This document shows positions 34,979 through 42,714 of a stretch of DNA of 64,000 bases, one piece after another. The notes beneath the pieces were generated by a model that saw only the letters and a program-made list of their open reading frames with translations, was not told the origin of the DNA and did no database searches. The DNA lies in NCBI RefSeq assembly GCF_003852315.1, contig NZ_CP027762.1, positions 4,817,501 through 4,881,500 on the forward strand, written 5' to 3'. This DNA is from Pseudomonas sp. LBUM920 (lineage in GTDB: Bacteria > Pseudomonadota > Gammaproteobacteria > Pseudomonadales > Pseudomonadaceae). Position 1 is the first letter of the stretch. Each line of letters begins with the position of its first letter. Made by a program: the position numbers and the translations under genes.

Positions 34979-35866
34979 CCGCCTGCGGCCCTCCAGGCTG
35001 ATGGCCGCCACGCTGGCCAGTACCATCACACCGCCCAGCATCACCTGCACGGCAATGTGCTCGCCCAGCAGCGTCGCGGCCATCGTCATGGCGACCGGCG
35101 GGATCAGGTACATCGCCACCGACGCTCGGCTGACCTCGACGTGTTTCAACACATAGGCCCAGGCAAGGTACGCCAGGGCGCTGGGGAAAATGCCAAGTAT
35201 CAGCACCGCGAGGTTTTCCGGCGCCGGTGCCTGCTGCACGGCATCGGCCAGGCCTGGCAGGTTCACGCACAGCATCAGGGTGCCCGCCCACACCATGTAA
35301 CACGCCATGGTCAGCGGGCTGTAGCGATGGGCATAGTGCTTCTGGATGGCGAAATACACACTCCATGACACCGCCGCCAGCACAATCAGCAAACCGCGCG
35401 GGTCAATATCGCCCACGCCATGATCGCCCCAGATCACCACCAGCACGCCAAGCAAGCCCAGCAACACACAACCCCAGCGCCAGGCACTGACGCGTTCTTT
35501 CAAACACAAACTCGCGATCAGCACGCTGAACAGTGGCGCCGACTGCGCCAGCACGCTCGACGCCGCCGCCGTCACCCATTGCTGCCCATAATTGAGGCTG
35601 GTGTGGTGCAAAAACACGCCGAAGAACCCCAGCACCAGCAACCACGGCAGGTCGCGCAAACGCGGCCGGCCAATGCCCACCGCCCATGCCACACCGCCCA
35701 TGAACACCGACGCAATCAGAAACCGCAGCAACGCCAGTTGGCCGGGGCTGTAGCTGTGCAACCCCATATGCACGCCAATCGGCGAATAGGCCCAACAGAG
35801 GATGACGCCGGCGATGACTAGCGTAAGCTTTGCGGGTGACGGGTATTCATCGGCGACGTCCGGCAA
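34892..35866 (-). CDS. EamA/DMT-family transporter
   Basis: A 324-residue membrane protein with ten predicted helices in two EamA repeats (AVIAGVILCWAYSPIG-like start, then WVTAAASSVLAQSAPLF; second repeat WSVYFAIQKHYAHRYSP, AMYLIPPVAMTMAATLLGEH). It probably exports a metabolite or amino acid; the substrate is unknown. The last ~30 residues after SLEGRRR are hydrophilic, not family-like, and are encoded opposite the VOC gene. It is divergent from a LysR regulator that may control it. Confidence 0.88.
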   Translation of the reverse strand: MPDVADEYPSPAKLTLVIAGVILCWAYSPIGVHMGLHSYSPGQLALLRFLIASVFMGGVAWAVGIGRPRLRDLPWLLVLGFFGVFLHHTSLNYGQQWVTAAASSVLAQSAPLFSVLIASLCLKERVSAWRWGCVLLGLLGVLVVIWGDHGVGDIDPRGLLIVLAAVSWSVYFAIQKHYAHRYSPLTMACYMVWAGTLMLCVNLPGLADAVQQAPAPENLAVLILGIFPSALAYLAWAYVLKHVEVSRASVAMYLIPPVAMTMAATLLGEHIAVQVMLGGVMVLASVAAISLEGRRRSVAQAERAQPVPVEVLGDKDVAEIQRGR

Positions 35867-35951
35867 CTGAGTAGGATGCCGTCAGTCTTGGCCCAGGCAA
35901 GGCGCAGGACAATTAAGCGTTTCTGACTTCTGAAATCACTGGAACTGAGCA

Positions 35952-36815
35952 ATGGAACTGGCCCAACTGAAAATGGTGCGAGCCGTGGCGCAAACCGGCA
36001 GCGTGGCCCAGGCCGCCCTGCAATTGCATTGCGTGCCGTCCAACATCACTACGCGGATCAAGCAGTTGGAAAGCGAGTTGGGCACGCCCTTGTTTATCCG
36101 TGCCGGGCGCGGGCTGGCGATCAGTGCCGCCGGGGAAATCTTCCTGGACTACTGCGAACGCATTCTGGCGCTGGTAGACGAATCCAAACGTGCGGTGGAT
36201 GCCGACGCCATCCCCCGCGGCACCTTGCGCATCGGCGCAGTGGAATCCAGCGCCAGCGGCCGCCTGCCGCCCTTGCTGGCGGAATACCATCGGCGCTACC
36301 CGGACGTCTCGCTCGAACTGGTCACCGGCGTCTGGGCGCAGCTGCTGGACGACCTGCAACACCATCGCCTCGATGTGGCGCTGGTGGCCTGTGGTGGCAA
36401 ACGCGCCAAGCTTGAACACAGCGTGGTCTACAGCGAACGCCTGGTGCTGATCGCCAGCGCATCCAGCGCCCCGATCACCAGCGCCGAAGACCTGGCCGGT
36501 CGAACGCTGCTGGTATGGCCAACGGGTTGCCCGTATCGGGCGGCGCTGGAGAACTGGGTCAAACCGCATGCATTCAAACCGAGCATCGCCAGCTATGCCA
36601 GCTGGGGCACGATCATCGGCTGTGTCAGTGCGGGGATTGGCGTGGCATTGGCGCCGGAAGGCATCCTGGCCCGTTATGAGCAGGCCAATCAGTTGGCCTC
36701 CTACCGGTTTGAAGAGCTGCAGGCCGTGGACAACCTGCTGTTCTGGCACAAGGACACCCAGCGGCACTTGGCGCGGGACGCGTTTGCCGGGCTGCTGCGG
36801 GAGACTTTTGGCTGA
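35952..36815 (+). CDS. LysR-family transcriptional regulator
   Basis: A 287-residue regulator. The N-terminal winged helix-turn-helix (MVRAVAQTGSVAQAALQLHC, RIKQLESELGTPLFIRAGRG) is followed by a periplasmic-binding-like effector domain beginning RGTLRIGAVESSASG. The divergent arrangement with the EamA transporter across an 85-base gap is the usual layout for a LysR protein and its target. It resembles regulators of efflux in this subgroup, but the effector is unknown. Confidence 0.9.
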   Translation: MELAQLKMVRAVAQTGSVAQAALQLHCVPSNITTRIKQLESELGTPLFIRAGRGLAISAAGEIFLDYCERILALVDESKRAVDADAIPRGTLRIGAVESSASGRLPPLLAEYHRRYPDVSLELVTGVWAQLLDDLQHHRLDVALVACGGKRAKLEHSVVYSERLVLIASASSAPITSAEDLAGRTLLVWPTGCPYRAALENWVKPHAFKPSIASYASWGTIIGCVSAGIGVALAPEGILARYEQANQLASYRFEELQAVDNLLFWHKDTQRHLARDAFAGLLRETFG

Positions 36816-36874
36816 CCCGGGCAGCGAATTTCAGTATTCTTCCGCGAAATTAATTCAAAATGTAAGGGACTACC

Positions 36875-37777
36875 ATGAATTACATCCGCGTGTTGATGGC
36901 GGCGGCTGCGCTGAGCCTGTCTGCCCTACCTGCCTTTGCTGCCCCTGCGCCCGCGCCCGCCGAAGCCAGCGCGCCGGCTGAAACGGCTGAACACTTCCTC
37001 GCCTCACTCAAGCAGAAGACCGGCACGGTCATGCTGCCCAGCGGCATTGCCACGCTCAAGCTCAACGACGAGTTCTACTACCTCGACCCCGCCGACACCG
37101 AGCGCCTGTTGACCGATGGCTGGGGCAACCCACCCGGCTTCAAGACCCTGGGCATGATCGTGCCAAAAGCAGTCAGCCCGTTGTCGGAACGCGGCTGGGG
37201 CGTGATCGTCAGCTACAAGGCTGATGGGCACGTTTCCGACGAGGATGCGGCGAAAATCGACTACGCCGAACTGCTCAAGCAGATGCAGGAAGAAGACGAG
37301 GAAGACAACCAGCAACGCCAGAAACAAGGCTACGCCGGCCTGCACCTGCTGGGCTGGGCCGAACCGCCGCGCTACGACGATACCACTCACAAAATGTACT
37401 GGGCCCGCGAGCTGAAAGCCGACGACGCCCAGCAGACCACCCTCAACTACAGCATCCGCGTGCTGGGCCGTGAAGGCGTACTGGAACTCAACGCCGTCGC
37501 CGCCATGGCCGACCTGCCCACCATCAAGCAGGAAATGCCCAAGGTGTTGGCCTTTACCAACTTTACCGACGGCAACCTGTACACCGACTTCAACCCCAAG
37601 ACCGACAAGCTGGCCACTTACGGCCTGGCGGCCCTGGTGGCCGGCGGGATAGCGGCCAAGGCCGGGTTGTTTGCCAAGATCGGCATCTTCCTGCTGGCGG
37701 CGAAGAAGTTCCTGGTGGTCGGCGTTGTGGCGCTGTTTGCCGTGATCCGCAAGCTGTTCAACCGCAACAAGGCCTGA
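36875..37777 (+). CDS. DUF2167 membrane-anchored protein
   Basis: A 300-residue protein with a signal peptide (cleavage near AFAAPAPAP), an Ala/Pro-rich stretch, a large periplasmic domain (LKLNDEFYYLDPADTERLL, RGWGVIVSYKADGHVSDEDA, LGWAEPPRYD) and two C-terminal hydrophobic segments (TYGLAALVAGGIAAKAGLF and FLVVGVVALFAVIRKLF). This is the DUF2167 layout. The function is unknown. AAGGGA lies just before the start. It is a monocistronic unit followed by a hairpin. Confidence 0.88.
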   Translation: MNYIRVLMAAAALSLSALPAFAAPAPAPAEASAPAETAEHFLASLKQKTGTVMLPSGIATLKLNDEFYYLDPADTERLLTDGWGNPPGFKTLGMIVPKAVSPLSERGWGVIVSYKADGHVSDEDAAKIDYAELLKQMQEEDEEDNQQRQKQGYAGLHLLGWAEPPRYDDTTHKMYWARELKADDAQQTTLNYSIRVLGREGVLELNAVAAMADLPTIKQEMPKVLAFTNFTDGNLYTDFNPKTDKLATYGLAALVAGGIAAKAGLFAKIGIFLLAAKKFLVVGVVALFAVIRKLFNRNKA

Positions 37778-37788
37778 ACCCCGGGCAC

Positions 37789-37821
37789 AAAAATGCCGCA
37801 ACGTGCATGACACGTTGCGGC
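37789..37821. terminator. Bidirectional hairpin terminator
   Basis: GCCGCAACGTG (37795-37805) and CACGTTGCGGC (37811-37821) form an 11-bp perfect stem with a 5-base loop. On the minus strand it is followed by ATTTTTG, so it is a proper intrinsic terminator for the muramidase cassette. On the plus strand it closes the DUF2167 unit without a T run. Confidence 0.8.
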
Positions 37822-37833
37822 GCAGGGGTTGGC

Positions 37834-38191
37834 TCAGTGCTGCGCAGCAGGCTCTGGCTGCTGCGCGCCCGGGCAAGGGTTGACGATCGCAAACTCATCC
37901 ACAGCCGCCATCCCTGGTTTGTAGCCCGGCACCGTTACATAACGCAGCACCCTCGATACCGGTGAACACCTTCTGCTGATGGCTCAACAGGTAATCGAAT
38001 ACCTTGCCTTTCATCGGGACGTTGAGTGCGCCACGCGGCGTGATCGGGGCAAGCATGAAGGCATCATCGTGGGTAACCACGTAGAAGGTTTCGGGTTTGC
38101 CGCGCGCCTGCGTCACTTTTGCGCACATCACCTCATCGACGCGCAGGGTCCTGACCGGCAGGTAGGACTTTCCCTGGTAGAGCGTCGTGGT
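37834..38191 (-). pseudogene. Frameshifted, start-less remnant after the SH3-like gene
   Basis: Directly after the TGA of the SH3-like gene the same frame continues with LYQGKSYLPVRTLRVDEV and on to VFDYLLSHQQKVFTGIE, then becomes nonsense and stops at 37895. Moving one base at the CCC run 37950-37952 restores a sensible continuation (VLRYVTVPGYKPGMAAVDEF) ending at a TGA at 37834. So a single-base insertion has split the frame, and no credible start codon is present. The family is not recognised. A small intact protein from the ATG at 38131 (78 residues) is an alternative. Confidence 0.55.
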
Positions 38192-38782
38192 TCAGCTTTT
38201 GGGCGCAGTCAGGCGGCTGTATTGATCCTGGCGGATCCAGCCGGTGAACGAGCGGTCCTTGGCATTGGTGAATTCAACCTGGGCCCAGCCATCCTTGAAA
38301 GCCAGTACGCCGACCACATCGTCCTTGACGATATACGGATGCTTGCCCGCGTTGTCGCCAGGGGTTTTGAGCAGGTAAGCCTTGTCGGCAGTGACCGTCA
38401 CCAGGCCGATCCACTGTTTGCGGGCGGTTTGGGTCAGGTCCAGCCCGGTGGCGATTTCCGGCATCAGCACGCTGAGACAACCGGGGTGCTGGCGGCCTTG
38501 TTCCACGGTCAGCGTCACGCCGTCGGACGAGGCCGTCACGCTGCCAGGGTAGGCGTCATCGACCCAGGTCGTCAGCGCGTCGGGCGCGCCTTGCAGGTAA
38601 AACGTACAGGTGCGGGTTACGCCCTCACCCAACTCCTCCGAGTAGAAACCTTCGACTTGACGCTCAGGGGTGACCGCCAGCATCAGCCCTTCGTACTTGC
38701 CTGAGTGCAAGGCTGTTTCGTCTGCACATGCAGGCGCGATAGCGCACAACGACAAAACACCCACTGCCAGAAAACGCATCAT
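38192..38782 (-). CDS. Secreted protein with C-terminal SH3-like domain (candidate immunity protein)
   Basis: A 196-residue protein with a clear signal peptide (MMRFLAVGVLSLCAIAPACA, cleavage before DE). The C-terminal ~70 residues (YLLKTPGDNAGKHPYIVKDD, VGVLAFKDGWAQVEF, FTGWIRQDQY) look like a bacterial SH3 domain. The middle has cysteines in TRTCTFYL and GCLSVL that could form a disulfide. The ATG at 38782 lies one base after the muramidase stop, so the two are translationally coupled. Inference: a periplasmic partner that protects against the muramidase. A cell-wall-binding accessory is the alternative. Confidence 0.75.
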   Translation of the reverse strand: MMRFLAVGVLSLCAIAPACADETALHSGKYEGLMLAVTPERQVEGFYSEELGEGVTRTCTFYLQGAPDALTTWVDDAYPGSVTASSDGVTLTVEQGRQHPGCLSVLMPEIATGLDLTQTARKQWIGLVTVTADKAYLLKTPGDNAGKHPYIVKDDVVGVLAFKDGWAQVEFTNAKDRSFTGWIRQDQYSRLTAPKS

Positions 38783-38783
38783 C

Positions 38784-39830
38784 TTATTTCTTCCCTTCCA
38801 GTGCTTCGTAGGCCTTCTTGATACGGCGGTCATAGTCGCCGTAATCCTCACCGTTGTAGTTGCGCGCCATGGCCACATAGTCTTTGTCTTTCATGGCTTT
38901 GATCAACGCCGGGCTTTTGCTGCAAAAACCGAGGAACGCCTTTAATTGGTTGCCGGCATTGATCTTTAATGCCGCGGCGAATTCAAACACGGTCTTGTAA
39001 CCACAGGAGGCGTAGTTGAACCCCATGATCTGGAACATGCCCCAGGACGCTGACATCAAGGCCGCTTCCTGATCCAGCGCAAAGGCGGTGGCCATGGTTT
39101 CCCAGGCCTTGGCCTGGTCCTTGTTGTTGACTTGCCACTGTGGCCCGGCCTTCCTCACGTAGATATACGACAGCAGTGGGTGTGCCTGGTCATAGATGTG
39201 CTTGGTGTACTTGCGAAACAGGTGCCCTTCAAAAGCGATCACCGGCAACTTGGCCGGCCCGAAACCGGAACGCCCGCCGGACTCCACAGTGGCGAACGCC
39301 TTGATGATATTCACCGAAATACCGCTGCCCAACTGCGTGGCGGCGTTCTGGAAGTCGGTTTCGGTGAGCGTCATGCCGCCGTCGCACGTGGGCTGGAGCA
39401 TCAATTGCCGGTTGCGGCGCTCGGCCTCGACCATCGCACGCATGCGGTCCAGGTACACATTGACGGTGGCCTGCACCGCATCGGCGTTGTTATTGCCGAA
39501 CGCGTTGAGAAAGCTTGGAATGCGCATCGTCGGAAACGCCTTCACCGGCACTTTCACCGCTTCTTCGATCAGGCTGTTGAACGTACGCCCGGTGGGGTCG
39601 ATCACCCCATCGGGGTGCGCGTATTTAAGGTGGCGAAACTGATACTGGCTGATGCACTGCACCAACTGGCCGTCGCACTTGCCGTTTTCGGCCAGCGGAA
39701 AACCCATCTTGGGAATGATCAAATTGAATAAATACTGGATGCACTGAACATCGGCAGGCAAGTTGCGCGCTTTACCCGGCGCGCCCACCGAAGCACTGAT
39801 AAGACGGGGCAACCCTTGCAGGCTTTTCAT
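38784..39830 (-). CDS. N-acetylmuramidase with N-terminal peptidoglycan-binding-like domain, copy 2
   Basis: A 348-residue predicted cell-wall hydrolase without a signal peptide. Residues ~1-95 resemble a peptidoglycan-binding domain (DVQCIQYLFNLI, ENGKCDGQLV, HPDGVIDPTGRTFNSL). About 50 linker residues follow, then the muramidase (DUF3380-type) domain from ~155, with catalytic E183 in AFATVESGGRSG and ALMSASWGMFQIMGFNY. The start at 39830 is chosen because AAGGA lies 8 bases before it, exactly as in the paralogue. Such proteins occur as phage endolysins and type VI secretion effectors. With no holin or phage gene nearby, the latter is favoured. Confidence 0.82.
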   Translation of the reverse strand: MKSLQGLPRLISASVGAPGKARNLPADVQCIQYLFNLIIPKMGFPLAENGKCDGQLVQCISQYQFRHLKYAHPDGVIDPTGRTFNSLIEEAVKVPVKAFPTMRIPSFLNAFGNNNADAVQATVNVYLDRMRAMVEAERRNRQLMLQPTCDGGMTLTETDFQNAATQLGSGISVNIIKAFATVESGGRSGFGPAKLPVIAFEGHLFRKYTKHIYDQAHPLLSYIYVRKAGPQWQVNNKDQAKAWETMATAFALDQEAALMSASWGMFQIMGFNYASCGYKTVFEFAAALKINAGNQLKAFLGFCSKSPALIKAMKDKDYVAMARNYNGEDYGDYDRRIKKAYEALEGKK

Positions 39831-39986
39831 CACTGACATCCTTGTAAGTTAAAGAAGTGGTGGCACTTCAATATCAATGCAGCGCTCTTGTTACACCTTG
39901 AAACAAGCGGCTGGCGGAAACTAACAAGATGGTTTTGGGTTGTCCAGTGGGCGCTTTGCACGTTGTGAAACAACCGTCATGCACGG

Positions 39987-40988
39987 CTACTTTTTCCTCT
40001 CCAGCGCCTCAAAGGCCTTCTGGATTCGCTTGTCGTAATCGCCATAATCCGCCCCATTGTATTGGGCGGCCATGCCCGCGAAGTCCTTGTTCTTCATGGC
40101 CTTGAACAACGTCGGGTTCTTGCGGCAAAAGCCGACGAACGCCATCAGTTGCTGGCCGGCGTTGAGTTTCATCGCGCTGACAAAATCGAAGACGCTCTTG
40201 TAACCGCAGGCGGCGAAGTTGAAGCCCATGATCTGAAACATGCCGTACGACGCCGACATCAACGCCGCCTCCTGATTTAACTTGAACGCATCGGCCAGGG
40301 TCTGCCACGCCACCGCCTGGGTTTTGTTGTTGGCTTTCCATTGCGGGCCGGCTTTCTCCCGGTAGGCGTATGACAGCGGGGGATAGGCCTTGTCGTACTT
40401 CTGCTGGGTGTATTTGCGAAAGATGTGGCCTTCATACGCGATCACCGGCATCTGGGCCGGGCCGTAGCCGGATCGCCCACCCGATTCCACAGTGGCAAAG
40501 GCCTTGATGATGTTCACCGAAATACCGCTGCCCAATGCTGTCGCGGCGCTTTGAAAGTCAGCGTCGGTCAGCGTCACACGTCCATCACAGGTGGCTTTTG
40601 TAACCAACTGCAGTGTGTCTGCTGGGGCCGGAGCAGGCGCCGGAGGGCGTGGCGGGGTTGGGGCGGCAGCGGCAACGGCCGAGTCGTTTGCCGGGGTCAC
40701 GGGAGTTGCCTTGCGCGCGTCTTCGAGCAGGGTGTTGAACGTTCGGCCTGCCGGGTCAATCACGCCGTCGGGGGTGGCGACCTTCAGACGACTGGATTGA
40801 TAGTCCTTGATGCGCTGGACCAGCAGCGGGCCGCACTTGCCATCCACCAGCAAAGGCGACGCGGGTTTGGGGGTGATCAGGTTGAATAGATTCTGAATGG
40901 ATCGAACATCATCAGAATCATTGCGGGCCTTGCCGGGGGTGCCGACGGAACCACTGATACGACTGGGTAAACCTTGGAGGCTGTGCAT
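39987..40988 (-). CDS. N-acetylmuramidase with N-terminal peptidoglycan-binding-like domain, copy 1
   Basis: A 333-residue paralogue of the downstream muramidase with the same layout: binding-like domain (DVRSIQNLFNLI, LLVDGKCGPLLVQRI, TPDGVIDPAGRTFNTLL), here a Pro/Ala-rich linker (residues ~95-125), then the catalytic domain with E168 in AFATVESGGRSG and NQEAALMSASYGMFQIMGF. It has no signal peptide, so export would need a dedicated system. AAGGA lies 8 bases before the ATG at 40988. No immunity-like gene lies directly behind it; the next gene, after a 156-base gap, is the paralogue. Confidence 0.82.
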   Translation of the reverse strand: MHSLQGLPSRISGSVGTPGKARNDSDDVRSIQNLFNLITPKPASPLLVDGKCGPLLVQRIKDYQSSRLKVATPDGVIDPAGRTFNTLLEDARKATPVTPANDSAVAAAAPTPPRPPAPAPAPADTLQLVTKATCDGRVTLTDADFQSAATALGSGISVNIIKAFATVESGGRSGYGPAQMPVIAYEGHIFRKYTQQKYDKAYPPLSYAYREKAGPQWKANNKTQAVAWQTLADAFKLNQEAALMSASYGMFQIMGFNFAACGYKSVFDFVSAMKLNAGQQLMAFVGFCRKNPTLFKAMKNKDFAGMAAQYNGADYGDYDKRIQKAFEALERKK

Positions 40989-41200
40989 GGCAATCATCCT
41001 TTCTGATTGAAGGAGTGCCATCACTTCTTTACTACTCCAGCACCACGGTCATTTTTTGAAAAAAACGCATGATTGACGCTAGCAGACGGTCGAAGGTTGT
41101 CCAGCAAAAAGCCGTCATCGCTGCACACTACAGATGGGCAGATGACTGAAGAGACATTTTTTGATTTGAAACAGAGGGCGTTGCGGGAGAGCGTTATGGA

Positions 41201-41310
41201 GGCAACCCCACCAGCCACACCCCGGCACACAATGTTCCCGCTGTGGCTGCTGCCTTCCGGCTCTGACCAGGTTCACGGGTAATCGTTGCGGGGGGACCGA
41301 TGGGGTCACC
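41201..41310 (-). ncRNA. ffs: Signal recognition particle 4.5S RNA
   Basis: The minus strand carries the universal SRP apical-loop motif (GGTCAGAGCCGGAAGGCAGC region, 41240-41266) and a long hairpin whose ends pair over ten positions: GGTGACCCCA (5' end, 41310) with TGGGGTTGCC (3' end, 41201), including G-U pairs. Length ~110 nt is normal for the bacterial small SRP RNA, which with Ffh targets membrane proteins to the translocon. A sigma-70 promoter lies upstream, leaving a ~25-30 nt leader for 5' processing. Confidence 0.93.
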
Positions 41311-41342
41311 ATAACGACGCTCGCCTCTCGGCAAGCCGCGCC

Positions 41343-41370
41343 ATTGTACCGATCTCATCGGAAGTTACAA
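41343..41370 (-). promoter_or_regulatory. Sigma-70 promoter of ffs
   Basis: On the minus strand TTGTAA (41370-41365) and TACAAT (41348-41343) are separated by 16 bases. The start point would be near 41336, so the primary transcript has a ~26-nt leader before the mature SRP RNA, as expected if RNase P makes the 5' end. Confidence 0.7.
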
Positions 41371-41385
41371 CAGTTGGTTCAGGAT

Positions 41386-41416
41386 TAAAAAATCAAGGGG
41401 CTCAAGCACTTGTGCC
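41386..41416 (-). terminator. Intrinsic terminator of the metallopeptidase gene
   Basis: On the minus strand GGCACAAG-TG-CTTGAGCC (41416-41399) forms a stem with one A-A mismatch and is followed after six bases by TTTTTT (41392-41387). It begins two bases after the stop codon. Confidence 0.65.
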
Positions 41417-41417
41417 G

Positions 41418-42581
41418 CTACAGAATCACGGCTTCATCTGCCTTGCCGCCCTCTTCCTGGATGACCAGGTGAATAAAGTGCAGCTTGGCGATCACTGCCG
41501 GCGGCAGCACAAAGGGATAAAAATCCGGCTGGCCCATGCTGCGCGACAGTTCGTTGAGCATGCCGGCCAGTTCGATCCAGGCGTTGACGAACGACAGGAA
41601 CGCCGCACCGCCTGGGTGCTCAGGGTCGTAAAGGGTGCTGAGGGGAAACGGCTGGTAATCCAGGTCCATCTCACGGGCACTCATGCCAAAGCCCAGGGCG
41701 GTGTCGACCGCGTCCATCATGTGCAGGTAGTGGGCCCAGGTTTCGGCCCAGTCTTCCCAGGGGTGCATGGTGGCGTAGGCGCTGACGCAGGTTTGCTGCC
41801 AGTCGGGGCGCGGGCCGTTCTGGTAATGATGGTCGAGGGCATCGGCGTAGCTGGCGCGTTCGTCGCCGAACAAGGCGCGAAAAGGTTCGAGCCAGTGGGT
41901 ATCGGCGATCAGGCGGTCCCAATAGTAGTGGCCGACCTCATGGCGAAAGTGGCCAAGCAGCGTGCGGTAAGGCTCGCGCATTTGTACGCGGACTTTCTCA
42001 CGGTGGGCGTCGTCGGCTTCCTTGATGTCGAGGGTAATCAGACCGTTGGCGTGGCCCGTCATTGGAGCATTGCCTTCCAGGTCGACGCCGACAAAGTCGA
42101 AGGCCAGGCCGTTGTCTTCATCGACGCTCTTGGGCACCACTTGCAGGCCGAGGCTGATCAATTGCGCGACCAAGCGGCGCTTGGCGTTTTCGACTTTGCG
42201 CCAGCGCTCATGATTTTGCGCAATAGAAAGGTCGGGAATGGTGCGGTTCAGACTGCACGCCACGCACAGCGGCGCCGTACTGTGCGCCGGGATCAGCCAG
42301 TTGCATGCGGCGGGAGTGTCAAGGTTGGCACAGCGACGGAAGGCGCCGGCGTCAAGGTTGTCGTCTTGCAGCCAAGTCCCGACAACCGGGCCCGGCTGTA
42401 AAGACGATAGGCGGCTTTGCTGCGGCTGATAACCGAGCAGCGCCTGGCACGCCAGGCACTGGCTGTTGCGAAAGAACAGGGACTGGCCACAGCGGCACTG
42501 CCAGACTTTGCTGTTACGAGATGCGCCCGCCGCGAAGGGTGCTGCGATGCGTGAACTGAGTTGCTCAAAGTAGCGGAACAT
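41418..42581 (-). CDS. Zinc-ribbon putative zinc metallopeptidase (DUF2248/Peptidase_Mx-like)
   Basis: A 387-residue soluble protein. The N-terminal ~60 residues contain a zinc-ribbon-like set (WQCRCGQSLFFRNSQCLACQ), and a further pair lies in LCVACSLNRTIPDL. The gluzincin motif HEVGHYYWDRL (HExxH) is central, with conserved DERASYADALDHHY and WEDWAETWAHYLHMMD, where the downstream Glu/His residues may complete the zinc site. This architecture is the bacterial 'putative zinc-binding metallopeptidase' family of unknown substrate. The ATG at 42581 is preceded by a GGGAGAG ribosome site. Confidence 0.85.
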   Translation of the reverse strand: MFRYFEQLSSRIAAPFAAGASRNSKVWQCRCGQSLFFRNSQCLACQALLGYQPQQSRLSSLQPGPVVGTWLQDDNLDAGAFRRCANLDTPAACNWLIPAHSTAPLCVACSLNRTIPDLSIAQNHERWRKVENAKRRLVAQLISLGLQVVPKSVDEDNGLAFDFVGVDLEGNAPMTGHANGLITLDIKEADDAHREKVRVQMREPYRTLLGHFRHEVGHYYWDRLIADTHWLEPFRALFGDERASYADALDHHYQNGPRPDWQQTCVSAYATMHPWEDWAETWAHYLHMMDAVDTALGFGMSAREMDLDYQPFPLSTLYDPEHPGGAAFLSFVNAWIELAGMLNELSRSMGQPDFYPFVLPPAVIAKLHFIHLVIQEEGGKADEAVIL

Positions 42582-42663
42582 GGCGATCTCTCCCTGGGTG
42601 ACCAAGACTAGATCATTTCCCGTGAGAGATCGTTCCACAGGCGAGGCGGCTGCGCAGCCCGAC

Positions 42664-42688
42664 ACGGGGCAAGCCCGCTCGCCACATC
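42664..42688. repeat. Single REP-like sequence
   Basis: ACGGGGCAAGCCCGCTCGCC resembles one arm of the REP doublets elsewhere in the window but has no inverted partner nearby. It lies between ligA and the metallopeptidase gene. Confidence 0.5.
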
Positions 42689-42714
42689 AAGAAGCTCACT
42701 CCCCACACGCGCCA

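Noticed and set aside
37895..38131. The 78-codon frame as an intact small gene
   Set aside because: Its last ~17 codons are unlike the rest, and a one-base shift gives a better continuation to a later stop, so a decayed frame is the simpler reading.
37834..40988. A prophage fragment around the muramidases
   Set aside because: No holin, spanin, tail, integrase or attachment-site-like repeats are present, and the flanking genes are core.
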